Program-made: the position numbers and the translations under genes | The notes under the pieces: model-generated | Told to the model about the DNA's origin: nothing | The model's input: the letters and a program-made list of their open reading frames with translations, nothing else | Databases searched by the model: none | From: Anaerolineae bacterium | GTDB taxonomy: Bacteria > Chloroflexota > Anaerolineae > Aggregatilineales > Phototrophicaceae | Assembly (NCBI GenBank): GCA_025454715.1 | Contig: JALONY010000100.1 | Coordinates: 1-17,335 of the forward strand | Direction: 5' to 3' | Length of the DNA: 17,335 nucleotides | Shown: positions 7,198 through 14,814 of the stretch, in pieces | Position numbering within the stretch: position 1 is the stretch's first letter | Layout of the letters: every line of letters begins with the position of its first letter

Positions 7198-8019
7198 TCA
7201 GGCGTTGGCAGGCACGAGCTCTGCCACGCCGAAATCGCGCTTGAAGCGGAAGAGCGCGGAGCGGGTCTTGCGATCGAACAGCGCGAACGCCAACAGCCTG
7301 AACATCGCCTCGGAGCGCACCCACGGGTACAGCCGATAGGCCAGCCCGCTGAAGGGCACCCGCACCAGCCCCAGCCGCTGGCGCACCAGCGGGTGGACGA
7401 AATGCGCCTGAAACAATGCCCCGACCCAAAAGCGCGGCCTGCCCAATGCTTGACGATACGCAGCGTACAAGCGCCGAGTTTCGCCCGAGACCTGCAAGAC
7501 CGCCGACAGGGTGCTCTCGCGCCGCTGGCGGTAGGCCGCATAGTCGGCGTCGAGGTCGGTCACGCCCATCATCTCGCACGAGGCGCGCATATCTTGATAA
7601 TACGACTCGCGCTCGGCTTCGGTCAGGGTGCGTTTGTGCAAATATTCCCAACCTCGGATGCCATATTCGACCAACATGTCGTTGACCTCGATGAACGCAC
7701 GGTTGGGGATGGTGCTGGCGCCACCGGCTTGGGCACGCTTGCGCTCGACGGCGGTATGGATGGCGCGCACGTGCTTGCCCAGCCCCTCGAGCTGCGCCAC
7801 CGGCGAGAAAAACACGCGCTGGTTATAGGCGAAGGTCTCGATGAAGCGCCCCATCGGGTCGGACGGCAGGCGGTTGGTAAAAAACAGCCAATCCACATCG
7901 CGGTTGAGCGCGAACTCGGCTGCCGCGCCCACGTAAATCAAGACGATGTTCTCGACGTTGCCCCAGATGGCGCGGGTGATGGGGCTGCCGAAAAAGCGGT
8001 GTTGTTCGGGCGTGGACAT
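7198..8019 (-). CDS. Oxygenase MpaB-family (DUF2236-like) protein
   Basis: This is a 273-aa protein without a signal peptide or clear membrane helix. The pattern resembles the MpaB/rubber-oxygenase (DUF2236) family. An N-terminal arm is followed by a helical core with GRFIETFAYNQRVFF (57-71), LGKHVRAIHTAVE (80-92), where His83 or His88 could be a haem ligand, NDMLVEYGIRGWEYLHKR (113-130) and ESYYQDMRASCEMMGV (138-153). The C-terminal part is Arg-rich with aromatic clusters (RFWVGALFQAHFVHPLVRQRLGL). Known of the family: haem-containing oxygenases such as latex-clearing protein, though most members are uncharacterised. GGGGAGAGG lies about 11 nt upstream of ATG 8019. The stop is 46 bp before the GT2 start, suggesting co-transcription. 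Family assignment is moderate; the substrate is unknown. Confidence 0.65.
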   Translation of the reverse strand: MSTPEQHRFFGSPITRAIWGNVENIVLIYVGAAAEFALNRDVDWLFFTNRLPSDPMGRFIETFAYNQRVFFSPVAQLEGLGKHVRAIHTAVERKRAQAGGASTIPNRAFIEVNDMLVEYGIRGWEYLHKRTLTEAERESYYQDMRASCEMMGVTDLDADYAAYRQRRESTLSAVLQVSGETRRLYAAYRQALGRPRFWVGALFQAHFVHPLVRQRLGLVRVPFSGLAYRLYPWVRSEAMFRLLAFALFDRKTRSALFRFKRDFGVAELVPANA

Positions 8020-8120
8020 GCGCGGTGTGACCTCTCCCCTGTCAGACCAGACAAGCCGGATATGCTATCACACGCTTAGGGTTTTGTCCGCGTTGGGGTG
8101 TGCGCGGGGCAGGCCGTGGG

Positions 8121-9464
8121 CTAAACGGTGGGCAGGGCAATCACGAACCGTGCGCCCATCCCTACCCCGCCCGACTCCGCCCAGATGCGCCCGTTGTTGG
8201 CGCGGATTAACATGCGCGCCACGCTCAGGCCGATGCCGAGGCCGCCATATTTGCGCGTCATGTGGTCTTCGACCTGATAGAACTCGTCGAAAATGCGCTC
8301 GAGGTGCTCCTGTGCGATGCCGAGGCCGTTGTCCTCGATCGTAATCCAGACCTCGTTGGGGTTGGTGCGCGGCTGCACGCTGACGGCGATATAACCGCCC
8401 GGCGGCGTAAAGCGGATGGCGTTTTGCATCACGTTGGCAATCGCCAAGCCCATCCGCTCGCGATCGATTTGGATGGCCAAATACAGCGGCACCGGCGTAA
8501 AGCTGATGTTGCGCTCGGACGCCCCGACGATCGAGGACGCCTCGGCTTGCAGGTCGCGCATCAGCGAGGCCAGCGGCACGCGCTCGGGCTGCACATCCTT
8601 GCCCACCGGCGTCAAATAGCGCAACGTCGCCATGCTGTCGAGGATGGAGCGCAGGTGCACGGCGTTACGCATCACCGCGTCGGCATATTCTTGGATGTCG
8701 GGCGACGGGGCATCTTCTTTCAAGAAGCTGGCATAGCCCAAAATCGACCCCAGCGGGGTGCGTAGCTCGTGCGAGGCGATGCTGATGAACGAGTCCTTCA
8801 GCTTCTCCACTTGCGATAATTCGTCGTTGGCGGTCTTGAGCTGCACCAGCAAGCGCGCCACCTCGATGGCCACCGCCGCCTCTTGCCCCAGCAACATCAG
8901 CGCTTGCTCGTCGCGCTGGGTAAACGGCAATTTGCGCTTGTTGACCACCTCCAGCACCCCAATCACGCGGTCACGCGAGACCATCGGCACGCCCATCAGC
9001 GACGCGGTGCGAAAGCCGGATTGCTCATCGACGTTTTTATAGTGGCGCGGGTCGTGCTCCACGTTATCGACCGCGATGGCGCGCCGCTCGCGGAAGATCG
9101 TCCCCGCGATGCTGGTCAACGGCACCGGCATCCCCAACACCTCGTGGGCGGTCGGCGAGGCGCTGTTGGTGGCCGCGAAAAACAATTCTTGTTGGTCGTT
9201 GTTCCACAGCAACACCGCCGCCGATTCGCAGTCGGTCAGCTCTGCGGCGGCGTCCATGATGGCCGGCAACAAAATCTCGAGCTGGGGGTCTGGGCTGAGC
9301 AAGGCCACGTTGAGCTGAGTGGTCACGGTCAGCATTTTGCGTAGGCCTGCCACTTGGGCGCGCAACCGCAGCACTTCTGCTTCGAGGTCTGATGAAGGCG
9401 TTGTCATGGTCTTGACCTGCTGGGTCGCCCTAGGATTACCGTCCGATGGTGGAACGCTCGTCAT
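8121..9464 (-). CDS. Soluble GAF-domain sensor histidine kinase
   Basis: This is a 447-aa cytosolic kinase with no membrane helix. Residues 24-47 are a likely coiled coil. About 58-205 is a GAF domain (AVLLWNNDQQELFFAA, SLMGVPMVSRDRVIGVLEVVNK). The HisKA box FISIASHELRTPLGSILGYASFL gives phospho-acceptor His232. The HATPase domain shows the N box ANVMQNAIRFTP (343-354), the G1/F boxes DNGLGIAQEHLERIFDEF (378-395) and the G2 box GGLGIGLSVARML (407-419). All catalytic boxes are intact. The ligand of the GAF domain is unknown. No response regulator is adjacent, so it is an orphan kinase in this window. ATG 9464 has no ribosome site; the in-frame ATG at 9407 (weak AGG, 9 nt upstream) is an equally good start. 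The repeat-rich region lies directly upstream and may control it. Confidence 0.92.
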   Translation of the reverse strand: MTSVPPSDGNPRATQQVKTMTTPSSDLEAEVLRLRAQVAGLRKMLTVTTQLNVALLSPDPQLEILLPAIMDAAAELTDCESAAVLLWNNDQQELFFAATNSASPTAHEVLGMPVPLTSIAGTIFRERRAIAVDNVEHDPRHYKNVDEQSGFRTASLMGVPMVSRDRVIGVLEVVNKRKLPFTQRDEQALMLLGQEAAVAIEVARLLVQLKTANDELSQVEKLKDSFISIASHELRTPLGSILGYASFLKEDAPSPDIQEYADAVMRNAVHLRSILDSMATLRYLTPVGKDVQPERVPLASLMRDLQAEASSIVGASERNISFTPVPLYLAIQIDRERMGLAIANVMQNAIRFTPPGGYIAVSVQPRTNPNEVWITIEDNGLGIAQEHLERIFDEFYQVEDHMTRKYGGLGIGLSVARMLIRANNGRIWAESGGVGMGARFVIALPTV

Positions 9465-9532
9465 CGTGGTGTGTCGCTTTCAAAAGCAGGGTGCTGGGCT
9501 TCAAGGGTATCTCTATATCGTAGTAGTAGTAG

Positions 9533-9825
9533 TGTCGATAATGTCGATAACTTTTGGGCAGGTTGGGATAGTGTGGGTTATATATCCCCAGTTTCGCAAA
9601 ACCGCCCTTTTTTTAACCCAATCAGGGGCGATTTTATCCCCAATTCGCCCGCTTGTCAGGTTAACGGTGGGATAAGTTATGAACAACCCACTGTCGATAA
9701 CTTTTTCACCTGTTCACAACTTCCGACCCCTGCACTGCATTCTACTCTGTTTTTGTGGTTTGCACGTCAAAGTTATGAACATCTCTCGACAGGTTATGAA
9801 CATGTTATCGACAGAGTTATGAACA
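9533..9825. repeat. Array of TTATGAACA / TTATCGACA words (DnaA-box-like)
   Basis: GTTATGAACA occurs exactly at 9676-9685, 9772-9781, 9793-9802 and 9816-9825, with a one-mismatch copy on the minus strand at 9711-9720. GTTATCGACA occurs at 9804-9813, and on the minus strand at 9542-9551 and 9692-9701, with a one-mismatch copy at 9533-9542 and a degenerate copy at 9782-9791. In the right cluster the sites start at 9772, 9782, 9793, 9804 and 9816, spaced 10-12 bp apart, so they lie on one face of the helix and alternate between the two words. Both words differ from the DnaA box TTATCCACA only in the two central bases. Confidence 0.75.
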
Positions 9826-9962
9826 TTGCTGATGAGGGGTTGTCCGTAAGATGAGAAAATTTGGGATAAAAAAGGCCGTTTTTGGGGATATATCACGTAT
9901 CCCAAATCGAGGTTGGGATAAATCGGAATCGGGGGTTGGGATAAACCGGCGGGGTTGGGATA
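9561..9962. repeat. GGTTGGGATA repeats flanking the TTAT array
   Basis: GGTTGGGATA is exact at 9561-9570, 9911-9920, 9934-9943 and 9953-9962. Near copies are TTTGGGATAA (9860-9869), GGTGGGATAA (9666-9675), and on the opposite strand TATCCCAAAT (9898-9907) and TTATCCCCAA (9634-9643). The right-hand cluster sits between the TTAT array and dnaJ. The complement reads TTATCCCAA, again close to a DnaA box. The same word appears twice more, head to head, at the dnaJ stop codon. Confidence 0.65.
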
Positions 9963-10029
9963 TGTGGGGGATGTGTAGGACGTGTGTTAGAAAACGGGCA
10001 TAAGCGTTCATCGCAGCGCCCAACGCACA

Positions 10030-10050
10030 TACAATCATGCTAGAAGCATG
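10030..10050 (+). promoter_or_regulatory. Possible dnaJ -10 element with a short inverted repeat
   Basis: TACAAT (10030-10035) resembles a -10 box. A weak -35 candidate, TTCATC (10008-10013), lies 16 bp upstream. CATGC (10036-10040) and GCATG (10046-10050) form a short inverted repeat right at the expected start site. No CIRCE-type heat-shock operator is present. Support is weak. Confidence 0.3.
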
Positions 10051-10123
10051 TGACCGCGTGCGGGGTGGGGGCAGTGCGTTGCGCCCACGCCCGCCAGAGT
10101 GAGCTCAGCCAAAGAAGGCACGT

Positions 10124-10981
10124 ATGGCCAAGGATTATTATCAGGTTCTCGGGGTCAGCCGCAGCGCCAGCGCAGACGACATCAAGCGCGCCTATCACGG
10201 GTTGGCCAAGAAATATCACCCCGACCTCAACCAGAACAACCCGAGCGCCGAGGCGCGGCTAAAAGAGGTCAATGAGGCGTATGAGGTGCTCAGCAACCCG
10301 CAGAAGCGCCAAAATTATGACCAGTTCGGCGACATGGACGGCAACCCGTTCGCGTCTGGGCAATGGTCGGGCGGTGGCGGGCGCGGCGCGGCGGGCGTCA
10401 ATTTCGACGAAATCCTGCGCGATTTCTTCGGTGGGATGGGCGGCAGCGCGCCCAACACGCGGCGCGCCCCGTCGCGGGGGCGCGACATCGAGCACGAGGT
10501 GGGCGTGACGTTGCGCGAGGTGTTCGAGGGCGGCGTCCGCATCGTGACCAAGGGCGAGCGGCGCATCCGCGTCGAGATTCCGGCCAACATGACCGACGGG
10601 ATGCGCGTGCGGGTGCGGGGTGAGGGGGAGGCCGGTGCGGCGGGCGCGGGCGATTTGTTCTTGATCATCCGCATCGAGGATGACCCCGCCTACGAGCGCC
10701 ACGGCAACGACCTCACGACCGACCTGCGGGTCGATTTGTTCACGGCGATGCTGGGGGGGCAGGCCACGGTGAGCGCGCCCAACGGCAGCGCCCTCAAGCT
10801 GACGGTTCCGGCGGGCACGCAGTCGGGGCGGAAGATGAAATTGCGCGGCAAGGGCTTGCCGGACGGGCAGGGCGGCTTTGGCGATTTGTATGCGCGGGTG
10901 CTGATTGGGGTGCCGGAGCACCTGACCGACGCGCAACGCGAGCAGGTCGAGGCACTGCGGCGGGCGCTGGGGTTGGGATAA
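10124..10981 (+). CDS. Class II DnaJ/CbpA-like co-chaperone
   Basis: This is a 285-aa cytosolic Hsp40. The J-domain spans about 4-68 ([20 protein letters not shown]) with the HPD motif at 32-34, needed to stimulate DnaK ATPase. A Gly/Phe-rich segment follows (69-110, [23 protein letters not shown]). Two C-terminal substrate-binding domains lie at about 120-195 ([35 protein letters not shown]) and 196-275 ([41 protein letters not shown]). The zinc-finger region of class I DnaJ is absent, so it is a CbpA/DjlB-type protein rather than canonical DnaJ. AGAAGG precedes the ATG. The stop codon TAA is built into the inverted repeat at 10974-10998. No dnaK or grpE lies nearby. Confidence 0.93.
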   Translation: MAKDYYQVLGVSRSASADDIKRAYHGLAKKYHPDLNQNNPSAEARLKEVNEAYEVLSNPQKRQNYDQFGDMDGNPFASGQWSGGGGRGAAGVNFDEILRDFFGGMGGSAPNTRRAPSRGRDIEHEVGVTLREVFEGGVRIVTKGERRIRVEIPANMTDGMRVRVRGEGEAGAAGAGDLFLIIRIEDDPAYERHGNDLTTDLRVDLFTAMLGGQATVSAPNGSALKLTVPAGTQSGRKMKLRGKGLPDGQGGFGDLYARVLIGVPEHLTDAQREQVEALRRALGLG

Positions 10982-10998
10982 CCGGTTGGGTTATCCCA
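10974..10998. repeat. 10-bp perfect inverted repeat at the dnaJ stop codon
   Basis: TGGGATAACC (10974-10983) and GGTTATCCCA (10989-10998) are exact complements around a 5-nt loop (GGTTG). The left arm includes the dnaJ stop. No T-run follows, so it is not a standard terminator. It is two head-to-head copies of the GGTTGGGATA word found upstream of dnaJ, which suggests a protein-binding site. Confidence 0.6.
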
Positions 10999-11062
10999 GC
11001 AAGTCGATGTCGGTGTATGATGAGGGGGTCGTGTGGTGTTGCGATAGGATGCCCCCCAGCTC

Positions 11063-11877
11063 ATGCCCGAACTCCCCGAAGTCGAAACCGTCGCCTGATT
11101 GGGCGCACCGTGACCGGCTTTTGGTACGACTGGCCGCGCACGATTGGCGCGCCCAGCCCCGATGACTTGGCCAACCGCGTGCTTGGCCAAACGGTCGAGC
11201 GCATCGACCGGCGCGCCAAGTACATCGTCTGCTCCCTGACCCATGACCTCCTCATCGTCCACCTGAAGATGACCGGGCGCTTGTACGTGGCACCGGCGGG
11301 CGCAACCCTGCCCGATGACCGTTGGGTACACGCCAAGTTCGGGTTGGACGACGGGCGCGAATTGCGCTTCTCCGATGCGCGCAAGTTCGGCAAGGTCTAT
11401 CTGGCGCGCACCCTCGCCGAGGTCTCGGCGGGCGCGGCCAAGCTCGGCCCAGAGCCGCTGGACGACTCGTTTACCCCCGCGCACTTCCTCGAACGCCTGC
11501 GCGGGCGCGGCGGCGCGCTCAAGGCGTTGTTGCTCGACCAATCGTTCATCGCAGGGGTCGGCAACATCTATGCCGACGAAGCGCTGTTCCGCGCTGGGCT
11601 GCACCCGCTCCGCAAGGCCAACAGCCTGAGCGATGACGAGGCGGTGCGCTTGTATTACACCATCCGCGAGGCGCTGACGCTCGGCCTCGACCATGAGGGC
11701 GCAACCATCGGCTGGTACCGCAAACCGGACGGCTCGATGGGCGAGTCGCAGTTGCATTTTCTGGCCTATGGGCGTGATGGGCAGCCGTGCGTGGTGTGCG
11801 GTACAATTTTGCACAAGACCCGTGTGGCACAGCGCGGAACCCACTTTTGCCCCGTTTGTCAGCCGCTTTTGGAGTAG
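11063..11877 (+). pseudogene. mutM: Formamidopyrimidine-DNA glycosylase, 5' end frame-broken
   Basis: Known of the family: MutM/Fpg excises 8-oxoguanine and formamidopyrimidines and nicks the abasic site, with the N-terminal Pro as nucleophile. The start at ATG 11063 gives the diagnostic MPELPEVETVA, then a stop at 11096. The rest of the protein is in the frame beginning at 11095 (LIGRTVTGFWYDWPRT) and runs intact to the stop at 11877. It contains the catalytic-core motif RRAKYI and the beta-hairpin region HLKMTGRLYV, the helix-two-turn-helix GVGNIYADEALFRAGLHP, and a complete zinc finger CVVCGTILHKTRVAQRGTHFCPVC. Family members usually have about 6-8 residues (such as a RxLxPH stretch) between ETVA and LIGR. 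A short out-of-frame deletion therefore separates catalytic Pro2/Glu3 from the body. If the sequence is right, the protein is inactive; an assembly deletion is equally possible. Confidence 0.88.
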
Positions 11878-11883
11878 CCGGTC

Positions 11884-12807
11884 ATGGACGAAATCCTCCG
11901 TCAAATCCCACCCGCGATTTTGGTTTATGCCGTGCTCATCCCGGTGCTGGCCTTCGGCTTGATGGCGTATTTCGCCATCTTGCGCCCGATGCTGAAGAAG
12001 CGCAGCCAAAAGCCGACCGCGCTCAGCGCGCCCGCCCCTGCCAACCTGACGCCCAGCGCGCCGGTGCGCGCCTCGGCATTGGACGACCTGCCCGACCTCG
12101 ATTTGCTGCTGGCCGCCCCTGCGCCGGTCGCGCCTGCGCCGGTCAACCCAAACCTGCCGCGGGTACTGGGCGAGGCGACCGTGACGCTGGTCAGCGGCCA
12201 AACGGTGCGCGCCCGCGAGGAACTGGCCATCTTGCGCGACCCGAGCGATGGCCGCCTGTTGGTGCAGCTCCCGGGGGCGGCCTTCAAATCGTTCGCCAGC
12301 GCGCCCGCCTCCAAGGAAGCGTTCAGCCGCCTGATGACCGAGCTGGCCAAGTCGCTGAGCCAGCCGGACGACGCGCCTGCGCCCGCGCCGGTGAGCACCC
12401 CCACCCCGCCGCCCGCGCCCGTCGCCCCGCCCCCGCCGCTCACCGTTGCCGCGCCCCCTCCCCCGATGGCCGCGGCCAATGACGGCCCCTTGCCGGGTGA
12501 CCTGCCCAAGTATCGCGATATGCAGAGCGCCGAGTACAAAGGGCGTGGGTTGTTCGGGCAGCCCAAGTTCGCCTTTCAGCCCATCCCCGACCTCGATATC
12601 CCGTCATCCATCGAGGCCTATCTGCAATACCGCCTCGCCCAGACCCCGGGCTATGGCGGGCGTCCGTGGCATGTGCGCGCCGCGCCCGGGGGTGGCGTCC
12701 GCATCGAGGTGAACGGCCAATTTTTCGAGGCGGTCAGCGACATCACCGACCCCGACGCCCGCGCTTTCATCCAAAACGCCATCCAAGAGTGGCAGGAGCG
12801 CCAATAA
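11884..12807 (+). CDS. Membrane-anchored Pro/Ala-rich hypothetical protein
   Basis: This is a 307-aa protein that I do not recognise as a named family. Residues 10-34 form one membrane helix (AILVYAVLIPVLAFGLMAYF), followed by a basic stop-transfer stretch (LKKRSQK), so the remainder is probably cytoplasmic or anchored at the membrane face. A small domain lies at about 94-155 (LGEATVTLVSGQTVRAREELAIL). A Pro/Ala-rich linker spans about 162-200. A C-terminal domain spans about 207-307 (YRDMQSAEYKGRGLFGQPKF, IRIEVNGQFFEAVSDITDPDARAFIQ). The start lies 6 nt after the mutM stop, and its ribosome site (TTGGAG) overlaps the mutM end, so the two genes are co-transcribed. Many XAPAPV repeats resemble those in the next two genes. 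Confidence 0.75.
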   Translation: MDEILRQIPPAILVYAVLIPVLAFGLMAYFAILRPMLKKRSQKPTALSAPAPANLTPSAPVRASALDDLPDLDLLLAAPAPVAPAPVNPNLPRVLGEATVTLVSGQTVRAREELAILRDPSDGRLLVQLPGAAFKSFASAPASKEAFSRLMTELAKSLSQPDDAPAPAPVSTPTPPPAPVAPPPPLTVAAPPPPMAAANDGPLPGDLPKYRDMQSAEYKGRGLFGQPKFAFQPIPDLDIPSSIEAYLQYRLAQTPGYGGRPWHVRAAPGGGVRIEVNGQFFEAVSDITDPDARAFIQNAIQEWQERQ

Positions 12808-12819
12808 AGACGCTTTTTT
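12796..12819 (+). terminator. Weak hairpin plus T-run after the anchored protein
   Basis: AGCG (12797-12800) can pair with CGCT (12811-12814), extended by a G-T pair, and TTTTT follows directly. The stem is short, so termination is probably partial. It lies across the stop codon of the upstream gene and before the SH3/M23 gene. Confidence 0.3.
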
Positions 12820-12882
12820 ATCCCCCCGACGCTGGGCGCGGCGTGCGGTGTTTTCATCGGCAGCACGAATAAGGAGAACGGC

Positions 12883-14592
12883 ATGACGGAACGCATCTAT
12901 TTTCAAGTGACGGACGGCCCCCTGAGCGTCCGCAGTACCCCCAGTGCCACCGGTGTGCGCGTCGCGGAATTGCCCAACGGCACCCTCATCGAGGTCGAGG
13001 CTGGCTCGCGCACCGAGGCGGGCGGGTTCATCTGGTGGAAGCACAAGCACGGCTGGTCTGCCGAGGGCAGCGTCACGGCGGGCTCGAACCCGTTCATGCG
13101 CCGCACCCAAGCCCCCGACTCCGCGGTGGCCGTGGGCAAGACGCGCCATTTTCGCGTGGTCAACGGCCCCGTCAGCGTGCGCGTCAACCCCGACTCGGGC
13201 AGCAGCAAGACCGGCGAATTGCCCAACGGCACCATCATCGAGGCTTTGTCGGACGATGTGACGGTCAGCGGCGGGTTCCGCTGGGTGCGCCACGCCCGCG
13301 GGTGGTCGGCCTTGGGGCGCAACGACAACTCCGCGCCGTTCATGTTGCCGACCAGCGCGCCCGAGCCTGCGCCGGTCACGTCGGAACCCGCGCCGGTCGC
13401 CCCCGTCACCCCCGCGCCGGTCACCCCAGCCCCCGAGCCGGTCGCGCCCGCGCCCGCCCCTGCCCCGCAGGTGCGCTACTTCCGCGTGGTCGATGGGCCG
13501 GTCAGCATCCGCGAGCAAGCCAACCCCAACAGCAAAAAGCTGGGCGAGCTGAGCAACGACACCATCATCGAGATCATCCCGACCTCGCGCACGGTCAACG
13601 GCGAGTTCGTGTATTGGCAACACGATAAGGGCTGGTCTGCCGAGCGTCGCCTGACGGCTGGGCAACCGTTCATGGTCGTCAGCGACACCCCGCCACCTGC
13701 GCCGGTCGCGCCCCATGCCGACCCGCGCATGAATCAGCCGGACGGCTCCCCCATCCAGTTTTTCGAGGTGGTCGAGGGGCCCATCAGCATCCGGCGCGAG
13801 CCGACCCTGACCGGCGAGCGCCTCGGGCAGTTCTCGACCGGTGAGCAGTTCGAGGTCATCCCGCGCACCCGCACCGAAAACGCCGGGTTCGTGTGGTGGC
13901 AGCACGCCCGGGGCTGGTCGCCCGAGCGCAAGCAAGGCAGCGAGACCTCCTACCTCAAAATCATCCCCAAAATCACCCACCGCACGGTCGAGGGCATCCC
14001 GTTCATGCCGGTCATCGTGCGCCATCCGGTCGCCCTGACCGACCTCGACTGGATCCAATATTACGGCAACACCAAGTTTGCCTATGACCTGCGGCGTGAC
14101 GGCAAGTTTTGGTACAACTATTGCCAAGCGCTGCACGGCGGCTTCGATTATGGCAGCAACCGCGTCGTGCCCATCGTGGCAGGGGTGCACGGCACGGTCA
14201 TCGACGTGAACGTCAACACCAGCGTTTATGGCCCCAACTATACGCGCCTCAAGGTCGGCCCCTACATCTTCGTCTATGGGCACATCGCCAACCCGTCGGG
14301 CTTGCGCGTGGGCGAGGCGGTCGGCCCCGACACGGTGATTGGGGCGATGGACGCGGGGCGCGGGCGGCAAAACCACCTCCACCTCGAGGTGCGCCACGGC
14401 CTCAAAATCCTCAACCCGCTGGAGCTGATGACCGAGGAGCGCCAAGCCGAAATCACCCGCCGCTACAGCGATTATCAAAACCGCTTCTATCGCAGTGCGA
14501 CGTGGACGCTGTGGCAGACGCCCTACGACCAGCCCATCCTCAACCTACAAGCACGGGGCAGCGAGGTCATCATCGGGCCGCACGCCCGCTGA
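12883..14592 (+). CDS. Four-SH3 protein with M23/LytM-type peptidase domain, no signal peptide
   Basis: This is a 569-aa protein. Four homologous SH3b-like repeats lie at about 5-72, 88-154, 198-265 and 292-361. Each has the pattern FxVxxGPxSxR, then LPNGTxIE or similar, then a GFxWWxHxxGWS ending. A Pro/Ala-rich linker (155-196) separates repeats 2 and 3. About 375-515 is an M23/LytM-like domain: HGGFDYG gives His418 and Asp422 (HxxxD), VYGH gives His467, and NHLHLEV gives His498 and His500 (HxH). The zinc-site residues are thus all present. Known of the family: endopeptidases that cleave peptidoglycan cross-links. AAGGAG sits 6 nt before the ATG, so the start is firm, and the N-terminus (MTERIYFQVTDGP) has no signal or membrane helix. 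How it would reach the wall is unclear. Confidence 0.88.
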   Translation: MTERIYFQVTDGPLSVRSTPSATGVRVAELPNGTLIEVEAGSRTEAGGFIWWKHKHGWSAEGSVTAGSNPFMRRTQAPDSAVAVGKTRHFRVVNGPVSVRVNPDSGSSKTGELPNGTIIEALSDDVTVSGGFRWVRHARGWSALGRNDNSAPFMLPTSAPEPAPVTSEPAPVAPVTPAPVTPAPEPVAPAPAPAPQVRYFRVVDGPVSIREQANPNSKKLGELSNDTIIEIIPTSRTVNGEFVYWQHDKGWSAERRLTAGQPFMVVSDTPPPAPVAPHADPRMNQPDGSPIQFFEVVEGPISIRREPTLTGERLGQFSTGEQFEVIPRTRTENAGFVWWQHARGWSPERKQGSETSYLKIIPKITHRTVEGIPFMPVIVRHPVALTDLDWIQYYGNTKFAYDLRRDGKFWYNYCQALHGGFDYGSNRVVPIVAGVHGTVIDVNVNTSVYGPNYTRLKVGPYIFVYGHIANPSGLRVGEAVGPDTVIGAMDAGRGRQNHLHLEVRHGLKILNPLELMTEERQAEITRRYSDYQNRFYRSATWTLWQTPYDQPILNLQARGSEVIIGPHAR

Positions 14593-14617
14593 TTGCCCGC
14601 TGAAAGATGAGTGACTG

Positions 14618-14663
14618 CCCGCCGCCCTATGCCTCTCGCAGGAGGGACGCACGGGGCGGCGGG
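14618..14663 (+). terminator. GC-rich hairpin after the M23 gene
   Basis: CCCGCCGCCC (14618-14627) pairs perfectly with GGGCGGCGGG (14654-14663), with an inner CCTC/GAGG stem. What follows is TTAAGATTT rather than a clean T-run, so it could be an inefficient terminator or an RNA-stabilising hairpin. Confidence 0.45.
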
Positions 14664-14707
14664 TTAAGATTTGCCCAGCGGGTAGGACGATAGACAGGGA
14701 TTAATTG

Positions 14708-14738
14708 TTGGCGCGCCACGGGCGCTTATGGATATACT
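14708..14738 (+). promoter_or_regulatory. Candidate coaE promoter
   Basis: TATACT (14733-14738) is a good -10. TTGGCG (14708-14713) is the nearest -35-like sequence, at a long 19-bp spacing. If this promoter is used, the in-frame ATG at 14728 lies upstream of the start site, which supports the GTG at 14815 as the true coaE start. Confidence 0.35.
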
Positions 14739-14814
14739 AAAGAGTGATTCGACATTTCATCAATCATTTATCCGCCAACCAACACCTGACTTGGGGCGGG
14801 AAGGACGGCTGGAC

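Larger units (their letters stand above)
9465..10123. other. Repeat-rich AT-richer gene-free region; candidate replication origin or regulatory array
   Basis: This is 659 bp with no credible gene, between a divergent kinase and dnaJ. It is clearly more AT-rich than its surroundings, with T-runs at 9608-9614 and 9701-9705 and A-runs near 9867-9873. It holds two related 10-bp words (GTTATGAACA, GTTATCGACA) and a third (GGTTGGGATA), listed separately. All genes for 5 kb to the left are on the minus strand and all for 7 kb to the right on the plus strand, as expected where replication diverges. No exact TTATCCACA DnaA box and no dnaA/dnaN gene is present. The origin call is therefore an inference; a large promoter region with many regulator sites is the alternative. 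Confidence 0.5.

Noticed and set aside
9521..9532. (TAG)4 microsatellite-like run
   Set aside because: Too short to be meaningful, although it borders the repeat region.
9465..10123. Canonical DnaA boxes (TTATCCACA)
   Set aside because: No exact copy on either strand; only diverged words are present, which is why the origin call stays tentative.
10690..12201. Minus-strand open frame of about 500 codons across dnaJ and mutM
   Set aside because: It spans the boundary of recognisable plus-strand genes and shows no family features.
12604..14478. Long minus-strand open frame (624 codons) opposite the SH3/M23 gene
   Set aside because: High GC keeps the antisense frame open. Its product is His/Asp/Arg-rich without family motifs, whereas the plus strand has four repeats, a zinc site and a ribosome site.
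14728..14814. N-terminal extension of coaE from ATG 14728
   Set aside because: It has no ribosome site, overlaps a -10-like sequence, and has AT-rich third codon positions unlike the gene. GTG 14815 is preferred.
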